From UBA5972 sp002430125 (GTDB taxonomy: Bacteria > Pseudomonadota > Alphaproteobacteria > Rhodobacterales > Rhodobacteraceae): a stretch of DNA of 30,381 nt. The notes under the pieces were generated by a model that saw nothing but the letters and a program-made list of their open reading frames with translations, did no database searches and was not told the origin of the DNA. The stretch is from positions 1 through 30,381 of the forward strand of contig CALBIC010000158.1 of NCBI GenBank assembly GCA_937892915.1, in the 5' to 3' direction. Position numbers and translations under genes: made by a program. Of the stretch, positions 16,814-24,301 are shown one piece after another; the first letter of the stretch is position 1, and each line of letters begins with the position of its first letter.

Positions 16814-16843
16814 TTGACAGTTTATTATGTGCAGACATAATAA
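16814..16843. promoter_or_regulatory. Divergent hutF/hutI control region with a HutC-like operator
   Basis: A perfect 22-bp palindrome lies at 16822-16843: arms TTATTATGT and ACATAATAA around GCAG. On the plus strand, TTGACA (16814-16819) and CATAAT (16836-16841) form a good promoter with a 16-bp spacer, and the palindrome covers the spacer and the -10. A CATAAT box is also present on the minus strand toward hutF. A repressor bound here would block both directions. HutC, encoded in this cluster, is the obvious candidate. Confidence 0.75.
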
Positions 16844-16876
16844 TACATGACCTGATCTAATCAAGCGAAACCTCTC

Positions 16877-18079
16877 ATGTCTGAAACTGTTTTTACAAAT
16901 TGCCGCGTCGCCAGCATGGTGTCCGCAAAGTCTTATGGGCTGATCGAGGATGCTGCGATTGCGGTTCGCGATGGTCGGATCACCTGGGTGGGGGCCGCCG
17001 TGGACCTTAGCAGTGACTGGGCAGAAAATTGCGTCGATCTGGGCGGGCGCCTTGTGACTCCAGCCTTTATTGACTGCCATACGCATCTGGTATTTGGCGG
17101 CAACCGGGCATTGGAATTTGAAATGCGTCTCGAAGGCGCGTCATACGAACAAGTGGCACGCGCAGGCGGTGGCATCGTGTCCTCAATGAGCGCAACTCGC
17201 GCCGCCAATGAGGATGAATTGGTTGCCCAAGCGTTACCGCGCCTTGATGCAATGATCGCCGAAGGCGTGTGCCTGCTGGAAATTAAATCCGGCTATGGGC
17301 TGACAATAGCTGATGAAATCAAGATGTTACGAGCAGCGCGCCGGTTGGCAGAACTGCGACCGGTAAGGATTGTTACGTCGTGGCTGGCAGCTCATGCTTT
17401 GCCGCCGGAATATGCCGGCAGGCCGGACGCCTATATTGATGAAGTCGCGATTGCCGGGTTGCAGCAGGCACATGATCTGGGTCTTGTGGATGCGGTTGAT
17501 GGGTTTTGCGAAGGTATCGCCTTTTCGCCTTCCCAAATAAGCCGGGTATTTGATGCGGCAAAAGCACTGGGTCTGCCGGTCAAGCTCCATGCCGAGCAAT
17601 TGTCAAATCTCGGCGGGGCGTCCTTGGCTGCGTCCTATAATGCGATGTCGGCGGATCATCTTGAATATCTCGATCAGGCCGGAATTGATGCCATGGCGAA
17701 ATCAGGAACCGTTGCGGTTCTGCTGCCCGGGGCATTTTACACATTGCGGGAAACCAAAATGCCGCCGGTTCAGGCCCTGCGCGATGCCGGTGTTTCGATT
17801 GCCATTGCTACCGACGGAAATCCAGGCTCGTCGCCGATGTTTTCGCCGATTTTGACGCTGAATATGGCCTGCACAATGTTCAGATTAACCCCCGAAGAAG
17901 CCCTTGCCGGACTGACTCGTGAAGCGGCGCGGGCCTTGGGGCAGGGTGCTGATACCGGCACAATCGAGGCTGGCAAACGCGCCGATATGGCGGTTTGGGA
18001 TGTGGCCCATCCGGCAGAACTGGCGTACCGCATTGGCTTTAACTCATTACATCGCCGGATTTACGGAGGTGCCGCTTGA
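16877..18079 (+). CDS. hutI: Imidazolonepropionase HutI
   Basis: This 400-residue amidohydrolase has the metal motif CHTHLVFGG (His68, His70), EIKSGYGL, a later HAEQLSNLGG and ATDGNPGSSP, all typical of HutI. It opens the ring of 4-imidazolone-5-propionate to give N-formimino-glutamate, the third step of histidine breakdown. The ATG at 16877 is 36 bases after the candidate -10 box; the ribosome site is weak. The stop overlaps the start of hutH (18076-18079), so hutI and hutH are translationally coupled. Urocanase (HutU), which makes its substrate, is not adjacent. Confidence 0.95.
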   Translation: MSETVFTNCRVASMVSAKSYGLIEDAAIAVRDGRITWVGAAVDLSSDWAENCVDLGGRLVTPAFIDCHTHLVFGGNRALEFEMRLEGASYEQVARAGGGIVSSMSATRAANEDELVAQALPRLDAMIAEGVCLLEIKSGYGLTIADEIKMLRAARRLAELRPVRIVTSWLAAHALPPEYAGRPDAYIDEVAIAGLQQAHDLGLVDAVDGFCEGIAFSPSQISRVFDAAKALGLPVKLHAEQLSNLGGASLAASYNAMSADHLEYLDQAGIDAMAKSGTVAVLLPGAFYTLRETKMPPVQALRDAGVSIAIATDGNPGSSPMFSPILTLNMACTMFRLTPEEALAGLTREAARALGQGADTGTIEAGKRADMAVWDVAHPAELAYRIGFNSLHRRIYGGAA

Positions 18080-19587
18080 AACTCGTTCCCGGTGAACTGA
18101 CGCTGGCCGATATCGAAGCGATCTATCGCGGCGGTGCGGTTGAAATCGACAGATCGTGCAAAAAAGCGGTGGATAACGCGCAATTGATTATCGCCGCCGC
18201 CGCTGCCGGGACTGATCCGGTTTACGGGGTCAATACCGGCTTTGGCAAACTGGCATCGGTGCGCATTCCGCCAAAAGACACGGCGCAGTTACAGCGCAAC
18301 CTGATCTTAAGCCATGCTGCTGGCGTTGGCGCGCCACTGGGCGGCGACATCGTGCGCCTGATCATGGCCTTGAAAATGTTGTCGCTCGGCCGTGGTGCAT
18401 CAGGGGTGCGGTGGGATGTTATCATGCTGCTGGAAAACATGCTGGCGCATGACATAATCCCGGTCATTCCCGCACAGGGATCCGTCGGCGCATCAGGCGA
18501 TCTTGCGCCACTTGCCCATATGACAACCGTGATGATCGGTGAAGGTGAGGCTTTTTTCAAAGGGCAGCGCATGCCGGGCATAGCCGCTTTGCAGGCCGCC
18601 GGCCTTCAGCCCATCATATTGGGCCCAAAGGAAGGGCTTGCGCTGATAAACGGCACACAGGTTTCCTGCGCGCTGGCCCTGGCTGGTTTGTTCGCCGCCT
18701 GGCGTATCGGGGTCAGTTCATTGGTGACAGGTGCCTTATCAACCGAAGCGGCGATGGGCTCGTCCGCACCATTTCGCGACGAAATTCATCAATTGCGCGG
18801 GCAACCCGGCCAGATTGAAGTGGCACATGTTTTACGCAAGTTGCAGGACGGATCGGTTCTGCGCGACAGCCACCTTGTCGGCGATGAACGGGTGCAGGAC
18901 CCTTATTGTATTCGCTGCCAGCCACAGGTTTTGGGGGCGGCACTGGACGTGATCCGTCAAGCCGGGCAGGTGCTTGGACGCGAAGCCAACGCCGTTACTG
19001 ACAATCCACTGGTCCTGTCTGATGGGTCCATCGTTTCAGGCGGGAACTTTCATGCAGAACCGGTCGGGTTTGCCGCCGATCAAATCGCCATGGCGATAGC
19101 AGAAATCGGGGCGATCGCACAAAGGCGCGTCGCTTTGTTGGTTGATCCGGCCTTGTCATTCGGGCTGCCGGCGTTTTTGTCGCCACGGCCGGGGCTGAAT
19201 TCGGGCTTTATGATTGCCGAGGTCACTTCGGCGGCATTGATGAGCGAAAACAAAGCATTGGCCAATCCGCGGGTGATCGACAGCACCCCAACCAGTGCCA
19301 ATCAGGAAGACCATGTTTCGATGGCCTGCCACGGCGCGCGGCGTCTATTGGAAATGGTTGAAAACCTTGCGGCGATCATCGGCATAGAAGCACTTGCCGC
19401 TGCACAGGGCGTGGAATTGCGTGCGCCCTTGGCAACCAGTCCTGCTTTGCAAACGCATATCTCGGATATCCGAAAGGTTTCGGCCCGCCTGGAAAACGAC
19501 CGACAGATTTCCCCAGACATCCAAGCCGCTGCCAATCTGGTGACCGAAGGCGGATTGCTCCCCAAGGACGCACCAACGCTGGATTAA
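18076..19587 (+). CDS. hutH: Histidine ammonia-lyase HutH
   Basis: This 503-residue protein has the aromatic ammonia-lyase signature GSVGASGDLAPLAHM. Ala139-Ser140-Gly141 would cyclise to the MIO cofactor. Other conserved blocks are VYGVNTGFG near residue 50, NRNLILSH-like QRNLILSHAAGVG, QDPYCIRCQPQVLG and ENKALANP. It removes ammonia from L-histidine to give urocanate. The start is TTG at 18076, preceded by GGAGG seven bases upstream and overlapping the hutI stop. The length is normal. It converges with the FAD oxidoreductase gene with 22 bases between, and no clear terminator is seen there. Confidence 0.96.
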   Translation: MKLVPGELTLADIEAIYRGGAVEIDRSCKKAVDNAQLIIAAAAAGTDPVYGVNTGFGKLASVRIPPKDTAQLQRNLILSHAAGVGAPLGGDIVRLIMALKMLSLGRGASGVRWDVIMLLENMLAHDIIPVIPAQGSVGASGDLAPLAHMTTVMIGEGEAFFKGQRMPGIAALQAAGLQPIILGPKEGLALINGTQVSCALALAGLFAAWRIGVSSLVTGALSTEAAMGSSAPFRDEIHQLRGQPGQIEVAHVLRKLQDGSVLRDSHLVGDERVQDPYCIRCQPQVLGAALDVIRQAGQVLGREANAVTDNPLVLSDGSIVSGGNFHAEPVGFAADQIAMAIAEIGAIAQRRVALLVDPALSFGLPAFLSPRPGLNSGFMIAEVTSAALMSENKALANPRVIDSTPTSANQEDHVSMACHGARRLLEMVENLAAIIGIEALAAAQGVELRAPLATSPALQTHISDIRKVSARLENDRQISPDIQAAANLVTEGGLLPKDAPTLD

Positions 19588-19609
19588 CGACCAGATGCAA
19601 CGCTCGCGT

Positions 19610-20950
19610 TCAGAACAATCCATCCTTCAGACGATAATGTGCAAAGGCCAGCCGCAGATAGTGCCGCCTCAGCCCCGGCAGCGCAAATCGCCATAACGGC
19701 GTGCGCAACGCGGCAGGCAGGTCGGGTTTTGCCCCGGCCACAAGATCGGCCAGTTTGCGGCCGCTGTAACTGGCCAGACTGACGCCGTTGCCGTGAAATC
19801 CAAGGGCTGCAAAAATCTGCGATTGCCCTTCAAGCGGGCCGATATAGGGATGACGGTTTAGCGTCGTGCAGATCAAGCCCGACCAGTAATGGGTGCTTTC
19901 AACCCCACGCCAAGCCGGAAACATCCGTTCAAAATCAAGCCGGTTTTGGCGTTTGTTGGCCGCTGTGTGGGCTGCGTCAGCCTTGCGCGCGCCACGTTGA
20001 CCGAACAGGAAACGACCGTCCGGCATCAGGCGGAAATAATGCAGCAGATTGCGGCTGTCATAGCTCATCAGATCACTTGTCCAGCCCTGCGCGCGCTGCT
20101 CAATCGGAGTGATCGGCCTTGTGACCAGAATTGACGAGATAACCGGCAGAAACCGCCCGGCCAATTCGCGCGGGATATCATCGCTGGAATAACCGTTGGT
20201 GGCGATGATGACCTTGCGTGCGTTAACAACACCGCGCGGATGGTGCAATGACAGCCTGCTGGCGTTTTGGGTGATCTTGGTAACCGGGCTGTTTGCATAG
20301 ATCGGAATTCCCAGATTTTGCGCCGCATGCGCCAGTCCTTGCGCGTATTTCAACGGGTTCAAAGCAAATCCGGCCTTGCTGAGCAATGCGCCATGCGCGC
20401 CGGTTGCGTTCATGCCGCGTTCGGCCAAAGCGCCTTTTGGAATGAGTTCGGACTTTTGATCAAAAAGTTTCGCCTCAAATTCAACCTCGTCGCGCATCGC
20501 CTGAAAGGTCGAGGCCCGATGCGCAAGACAGAGCTCCCCGTCTTCGGAATGCGTGTCCGCATCTATTTGATAGCGTTCAAGATTTTCACGAACGGTTTGG
20601 ATCGCCGCCAGTTGGCTTGCATGAAATTTCTGGGTTTCCTCAAGGCCAAAGCGTTTGATCTGAGCGGAGACCGGCAGTTTTGCACCACCAATACAGGCAA
20701 ACCCGCCATTGCGCCCCGACGCACCCCAGGCGGGTTGCGCCGCATCAAGGACGACGGCCCGCACGCCATGCGCCTCGGCCAATTGCAGGGCCGCATTCAG
20801 GCCGGTATAGCCCGCGCCGACAATGGCAACATCCGTCGTCAAATCACCATTCAGCGTCGGAAAATTCAGAGGTGACGCAACCGTTTCTTCCCACCAGGCC
20901 CCGGCGGTTTGGCTGGTATCATAGGCCGCAGGTTCGTAAATTCGCTGCAT
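19610..20950 (-). CDS. FAD-dependent amine/amino-acid oxidoreductase (DAO family)
   Basis: This 446-residue protein has an N-terminal FAD-binding Rossmann motif VAIVGAGYTGLNAAL (Gly45, Gly47, Gly50) and a GASGRNGGFACIGG block typical of the DAO/OrdL/PuuB group. A C-terminal GFHGNGVSLAS block also binds FAD. Members oxidise amines or N-methyl amino acids, for example gamma-glutamyl-putrescine or sarcosine-like compounds. I start at ATG 20950; a longer frame to 21124 runs through promoter-like and terminator-like sequence. It lies downstream of pyrE but is separated by a terminator and its own candidate promoter. Convergent position next to hutH suggests, but does not prove, a role in nitrogen scavenging. 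Confidence 0.82.
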   Translation of the reverse strand: MQRIYEPAAYDTSQTAGAWWEETVASPLNFPTLNGDLTTDVAIVGAGYTGLNAALQLAEAHGVRAVVLDAAQPAWGASGRNGGFACIGGAKLPVSAQIKRFGLEETQKFHASQLAAIQTVRENLERYQIDADTHSEDGELCLAHRASTFQAMRDEVEFEAKLFDQKSELIPKGALAERGMNATGAHGALLSKAGFALNPLKYAQGLAHAAQNLGIPIYANSPVTKITQNASRLSLHHPRGVVNARKVIIATNGYSSDDIPRELAGRFLPVISSILVTRPITPIEQRAQGWTSDLMSYDSRNLLHYFRLMPDGRFLFGQRGARKADAAHTAANKRQNRLDFERMFPAWRGVESTHYWSGLICTTLNRHPYIGPLEGQSQIFAALGFHGNGVSLASYSGRKLADLVAGAKPDLPAALRTPLWRFALPGLRRHYLRLAFAHYRLKDGLF

Positions 20951-20972
20951 GGTTTGGTTTCCGAAGTCAGGG

Positions 20973-21024
20973 AATACTTGCGTAAATAGGCGGACAAACC
21001 TGCGTGCGGTCAAGTGCAAGTATT
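20973..21024 (-). promoter_or_regulatory. Candidate promoter of the FAD oxidoreductase framed by an inverted repeat
   Basis: On the minus strand, TTGACC (21013-21008) and TATTTA (20988-20983) form a possible promoter with a long 19-bp spacer. Exact nine-base inverted repeats, AATACTTGC (20973-20981) and GCAAGTATT (21016-21024), stand on both sides. The arrangement would suit a regulator or a looped structure. Confidence 0.35.
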
Positions 21025-21084
21025 GAGGTTTTATCGGTCGCGTTTTGTTGGCGTTGGTCTGATCGGCAACCGGGTCCTCCCGCC

Positions 21085-21110
21085 AAAAATCCGATCTGCG
21101 ATCGGTTTTT
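21085..21110 (-). terminator. Terminator downstream of pyrE, possibly bidirectional
   Basis: The stem CCGATC (21091-21096) pairs with GATCGG (21100-21105) around a three-base loop. It is flanked by AAAAA on the left and TTTTT on the right, so it could act on either strand. Read on the minus strand it lies about 40 bases after the pyrE stop. A second hairpin without a T run (CACCCGC/GCGGGTG, 21122-21139) lies between it and the pyrE stop. Confidence 0.65.
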
Positions 21111-21148
21111 GTTGGGCCCGGCACCCGCTGGCGCGGGTGAAGGGGCTG

Positions 21149-21826
21149 TCAGGGTTTGTGGGCGTCCTGCCACTCTCGCGGCGCATTCAGGAAGTTTTCA
21201 ACTTCGGCCAGTGTTTCAGCGTCAAAATGCGCCTGGGTTTTTGCCTCGGCCAAAACATCCCACCATGTACAAAGGTGATGGAGCCGGATCCCGTGATCGC
21301 CCAAAAATTTTTCGGTTTCCGGAAATATCCCGTAATAGAAAATCACCGCCGTATGCCCGCAGGTCGCCCCTGTTTCGCGAATAGCATCGACAAAACTCAG
21401 CTTGCTGCCGCCGTCGGTTGTCAGGTCTTCGACCAGCAAAACCCGTTGACCTTCGGTCATCACGCCTTCGATCCGCGCGTTCCGGCCGTAACCTTTGGGC
21501 TTTTTACGCACATAGGTCATCGGTAATGCCATACGTTCGGCGACCAGAGCGGCAAACGGAATGCCGGCGGTTTCACCACCTGCGATATTGTCAAACGCCT
21601 CGAACCCCGCGTCGCGCATGACGGTAACAGTCAGGAAATCCATCAAGGTCGAGCGGATGCGCGGGTATGAGATCAGTTTGCGGCAATCAATATAGGTCGG
21701 GCTGGGCAGGCCCGAGGCCAGAATAAACGGCTCGCGCGTGTTGAAATGCACCGCCTTTATTTCCAGCAACATCCGTGCTGTAAGGCGGGCGATTTCGAAT
21801 TTGTCGGGATAGGCAGATGGGATCAT
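21149..21826 (-). CDS. pyrE: Orotate phosphoribosyltransferase PyrE
   Basis: This 225-residue protein has the PRPP-binding motif VLLVEDLTTDGGS (residues 129-141). The FNTREPFILASGLPSPTYIDCRK segment and the YVRKKPKGYG loop are typical of PyrE. It joins orotate to PRPP to make orotidine 5'-phosphate, the fifth step of UMP synthesis. It is on the same strand as pyrC, which lies upstream, but an 83-base gap with a long hairpin separates them, so the two may be linked by attenuation or set apart by a terminator. The start ATG at 21826 follows GGACCG-like sequence, a weak ribosome site. Confidence 0.95.
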   Translation of the reverse strand: MIPSAYPDKFEIARLTARMLLEIKAVHFNTREPFILASGLPSPTYIDCRKLISYPRIRSTLMDFLTVTVMRDAGFEAFDNIAGGETAGIPFAALVAERMALPMTYVRKKPKGYGRNARIEGVMTEGQRVLLVEDLTTDGGSKLSFVDAIRETGATCGHTAVIFYYGIFPETEKFLGDHGIRLHHLCTWWDVLAEAKTQAHFDAETLAEVENFLNAPREWQDAHKP

Positions 21827-21850
21827 CGATCGGTCCTTTGGGGCTGGCAG

Positions 21851-21909
21851 TCATCGCGGTTTCAAAAATACTCATATCGCGGAATTGAGTATTTTTGAAA
21901 CCGTGATGA
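21851..21909. repeat. Long inverted repeat between pyrC and pyrE
   Basis: Arms 21851-21874 and 21886-21909 are complementary over 24 bases with a single G-T mismatch, around an 11-base loop. The innermost 18 pairs are perfect. It contains AAAAATACTCA and TGAGTATTTTT, so it would form a stem on either strand, one with an internal T run. It begins one base past the pyrC stop. It could be a terminator, an attenuator, or a copy of a dispersed intergenic hairpin family. Confidence 0.85.
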
Positions 21910-22950
21910 TCAGGTGCTGACATGCCAATGCAGCGGAAAACCGGGGTCAAATACTGTTACCGGCCCATCGGGGGTGTTGATTTTCTGAAGGTAGGCGACC
22001 GGTTCGCCCTTGGTCAGTGTCAGGTGCGTTTCATTTGGCGGCAAGTGATAAAAAGCCGGGCCGTTCAGCGACGTGAAGGCTTCAAGCCGATCAAGGGCAT
22101 GTTCCTGTTCAAACACTTCCGCTAAACAGGACATGGTGTTGGTGGCGGTGAAACAACCGGCGCAGCCACACGCATGTTCTTTCAACGCATCAATATGTGG
22201 GGCGCTGTCAGTGCCAAGGAAAAACGTTTCATTTCCTGAGGTTGCAGCGGTTCTTAGCGCCAGACGGTGACTCTCGCGTTTGGCCACCGGCAGGCAATAG
22301 TAATGCGGTTTTAGCCCGCCAACCAGAATGTGATTGCGGTTGATGATCAGGTGATGCGTGGTGATTGTCGCGGCCAGATTTTCGCCACCTTCACGGGCGT
22401 AATCAACGCCCTGGCTTGTGGTGATATGTTCCATAACCACCCTGAGGTCAGGATTGGCGCGGCGGATCGGATCAAGTACGCGATCAATGAACACAGCCTC
22501 GCGATCAAAGATGTCGATGTCAGGATCGGTGACTTCGCCGTGCATACATAGCGGCATGCCGATTTCAGACATTTTATCAAGAACATGCGCGACTTTGTTG
22601 AAGTCACTTACGCCAGATGCCGAATTGGTCGTCGCCCCTGCCGGATAGAGTTTGACGGCGTGAACCAGACCCGATGCATAAGCCTTTGCCACGTCCTGCG
22701 GGTCGGTTTCCTCGGTTAGGTAAAGCGTCATCAGGGGGGTGAACTTGGCACCCTTCGGCAGGGCGGCCAAAATCCGGTCACGATACGCCAGCGCCTGAGC
22801 GGCGGTAACCACCGGCGGGACAAGATTGGGCATGATGATCGCTCGGGCGAAATGTCGCGTCGTTTCTGGTAAGATACCTGCCATCATCACGCCGTCGCGC
22901 AGATGCAGGTGCCAGTCGTCAGGGCGGCGAATTGTCAGGCTGGTTGGCAT
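21910..22950 (-). CDS. pyrC: Dihydroorotase PyrC (class II)
   Basis: This 346-residue amidohydrolase has zinc ligands in DDWHLHLRDG (His14, His16) and the lysine that would be carbamylated at Lys100 (AVKLYPAGATTNS). Later ligands lie in CMHGE, EHITT and LGTDSAPH. The lengths and blocks match the E. coli-type class II dihydroorotases. It cyclises carbamoyl-aspartate to dihydroorotate, the third step of pyrimidine synthesis. The start ATG at 22950 has GGGGGAAAA upstream; an open frame to 23130 would add 60 unrelated residues. It is divergent from mbfA. Confidence 0.94.
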   Translation of the reverse strand: MPTSLTIRRPDDWHLHLRDGVMMAGILPETTRHFARAIIMPNLVPPVVTAAQALAYRDRILAALPKGAKFTPLMTLYLTEETDPQDVAKAYASGLVHAVKLYPAGATTNSASGVSDFNKVAHVLDKMSEIGMPLCMHGEVTDPDIDIFDREAVFIDRVLDPIRRANPDLRVVMEHITTSQGVDYAREGGENLAATITTHHLIINRNHILVGGLKPHYYCLPVAKRESHRLALRTAATSGNETFFLGTDSAPHIDALKEHACGCAGCFTATNTMSCLAEVFEQEHALDRLEAFTSLNGPAFYHLPPNETHLTLTKGEPVAYLQKINTPDGPVTVFDPGFPLHWHVST

Positions 22951-23002
22951 TTTTCCCCCAAAATCTGCCGGTGTTTTTGCCGCATCCGGCCTTGCTGTAC
23001 AA

Positions 23003-23018
23003 GGGCGCAATTGCACCC
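23003..23018. promoter_or_regulatory. Near-palindrome in the pyrC/mbfA divergent region
   Basis: GGGCGCAATTGCACCC is palindromic except for one base pair. It lies about midway between the two divergent starts. I cannot name a regulator for it. It does not look like the TTTAGAA-type Irr box that controls mbfA in rhizobia. Confidence 0.2.
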
Positions 23019-23073
23019 AAGGCCCGTGGGCACTAGATTGGCCACAGAATGCGGCCAAAGCAAAGGACAATTG

Positions 23074-24057
23074 ATGTTTTCGCGATTTTTCAACCCCGGA
23101 AAACGCCGGTTCGAGGACCTGACCGAACAAGAGATTCTTGCGCTAGCGATTTCATCAGAAGAAGACGATGCGAGGATTTACCTGGCTTATGCTGACGGCT
23201 TGCACGCGGATTTTCCCGACAGTGCCAAAGTTTTCATCGAGATGGCTGAGGAGGAACAAACGCATCGTAACTGGCTGATTGATCTTCATAAAAACCGGTT
23301 CGGCGACACGATCCCTCTGGTGCGGCGGGATCATATTCAAGGGTATTTTCAGCGCAAGCCCGATTGGTTGTCCCGGCCTTTGTCAATTGAGAAAACCCGC
23401 AAAATGGCCGAAGAAATGGAAGCGCAGGCGCAAAATTTTTATGAAGTGGCGGTGAAGCGGTGCGCTGATGCGGATACCCGCAAATTGCTTGGCGATTTGG
23501 TGATTGCGGAACGTGATCACAGCACTCTGGCGCATCGGTTGGGGTTAACGCATGTGCCTGAAAGCGTTCAGGACACCGAGGCCGCCCGCGAACACCGGCA
23601 ATTTATTCTGACATTCGTGCAACCGGGGCTGGCCGGGTTGATGGATGGGTCGGTGTCAACATTGGCGCCTATTTTTGCGACGGCTTTCGCCACACACGAT
23701 ACGTGGACCACGTTTTTGGTTGGCCTGTCTGCCTCGGTTGGCGCGGGGATTTCCATGGGCTTCACCGAAGTTGCCTCGGATGACGGGGTGATTTCAGGTC
23801 GTGGTTCGCCGATGAAACGTGGGTTCGCAGCCGGGATCATGACAGCAGTCGGGGGGTTGGGCCATGCACTGCCTTACCTGATTACAGATTTTTGGACGGC
23901 CACAGTCATCGCGATAATTGTGGTCTTTGTGGAACTTTGGATTATCACCTGGATTCAAAATAAATACATGGAAACCCCTTGGTTACGCGCTACTTTTCAA
24001 GTGGTTTTGGGCGGTGCACTAGTGTTTGCCGCCGGTGTTCTGATTGGTAATGCCTGA
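23074..24057 (+). CDS. mbfA: Membrane-bound ferritin MbfA (rubrerythrin/VIT1 fusion)
   Basis: This 327-residue protein joins two modules. Residues 1-165 form a rubrerythrin-like four-helix domain, with di-iron carboxylates in EEDDARIYLAYAD, EMAEEEQTHRNW, AEEMEAQAQNFYE and AERDHSTLAHR. Residues 175-327 form a VIT1/CCC1-type transporter with about five membrane helices. In Agrobacterium and Bradyrhizobium, MbfA exports iron and protects against peroxide under Irr control. The start at ATG 23074 has AAAGGACA upstream; the frame extends further but only through pyrC antisense sequence. A small hairpin (CGATAA-GAA-TTATCG, 24076-24090) follows the stop without a T run. Confidence 0.92.
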   Translation: MFSRFFNPGKRRFEDLTEQEILALAISSEEDDARIYLAYADGLHADFPDSAKVFIEMAEEEQTHRNWLIDLHKNRFGDTIPLVRRDHIQGYFQRKPDWLSRPLSIEKTRKMAEEMEAQAQNFYEVAVKRCADADTRKLLGDLVIAERDHSTLAHRLGLTHVPESVQDTEAAREHRQFILTFVQPGLAGLMDGSVSTLAPIFATAFATHDTWTTFLVGLSASVGAGISMGFTEVASDDGVISGRGSPMKRGFAAGIMTAVGGLGHALPYLITDFWTATVIAIIVVFVELWIITWIQNKYMETPWLRATFQVVLGGALVFAAGVLIGNA

Positions 24058-24100
24058 CGCAAATGGGCTTGCGGTCGATAAGAATTATCGGCATCCTGCA

Positions 24101-24231
24101 GCGATTCTCAGGGCGGGGTGAAATTCCCCACCGGCGGTAACAGCCCGCGAGCGCCCCCGTAAAAACGGGGGGTCAGCAGATCCGGTGAAATTCCGGGGCC
24201 GACGGTTAAAGTCCGGATGGTAGAGAATTGT
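24101..24231 (+). promoter_or_regulatory. FMN riboswitch (RFN element)
   Basis: The conserved RFN segments appear in order: TCAGGGCGGGGTGAAATTCCCCACCGGCGG is spread over 24108-24137 (the GGGGTGAAATTCCCCACCGG core), then AGCCCGCGAGC, the variable hairpin CCCCCGTAAAAACGGGGG, GTCAGCAGATCCGGTGAAATTCCGG in parts, and CCGACGGTTAAAGTCCGGATG. The closing stem ATTCTC (24104-24109) pairs with GAGAAT (24223-24228). FMN binding turns off the downstream gene, here ribH, which starts about 70 bases later. I see no strong terminator after it, so control of translation is more likely. Confidence 0.96.
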
Positions 24232-24301
24232 AGGCCGCAGGGGCGTTTCCTGTGCTTGCATTCGCTCTGGGTTCTTGTCTGTTGCAGAAAGGATCAGAGA
24301 C

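Noticed and set aside
20951..21124. Longer FAD oxidoreductase from 21124
   Set aside because: The extension crosses a terminator and promoter-like sequence and has no recognisable residues; the start at 20950 begins the normal N-terminus.
22903..23073. Longer mbfA from 22903
   Set aside because: The added residues are antisense to the first codons of pyrC and unlike ferritin-type proteins; AAAGGACA supports the ATG at 23074.
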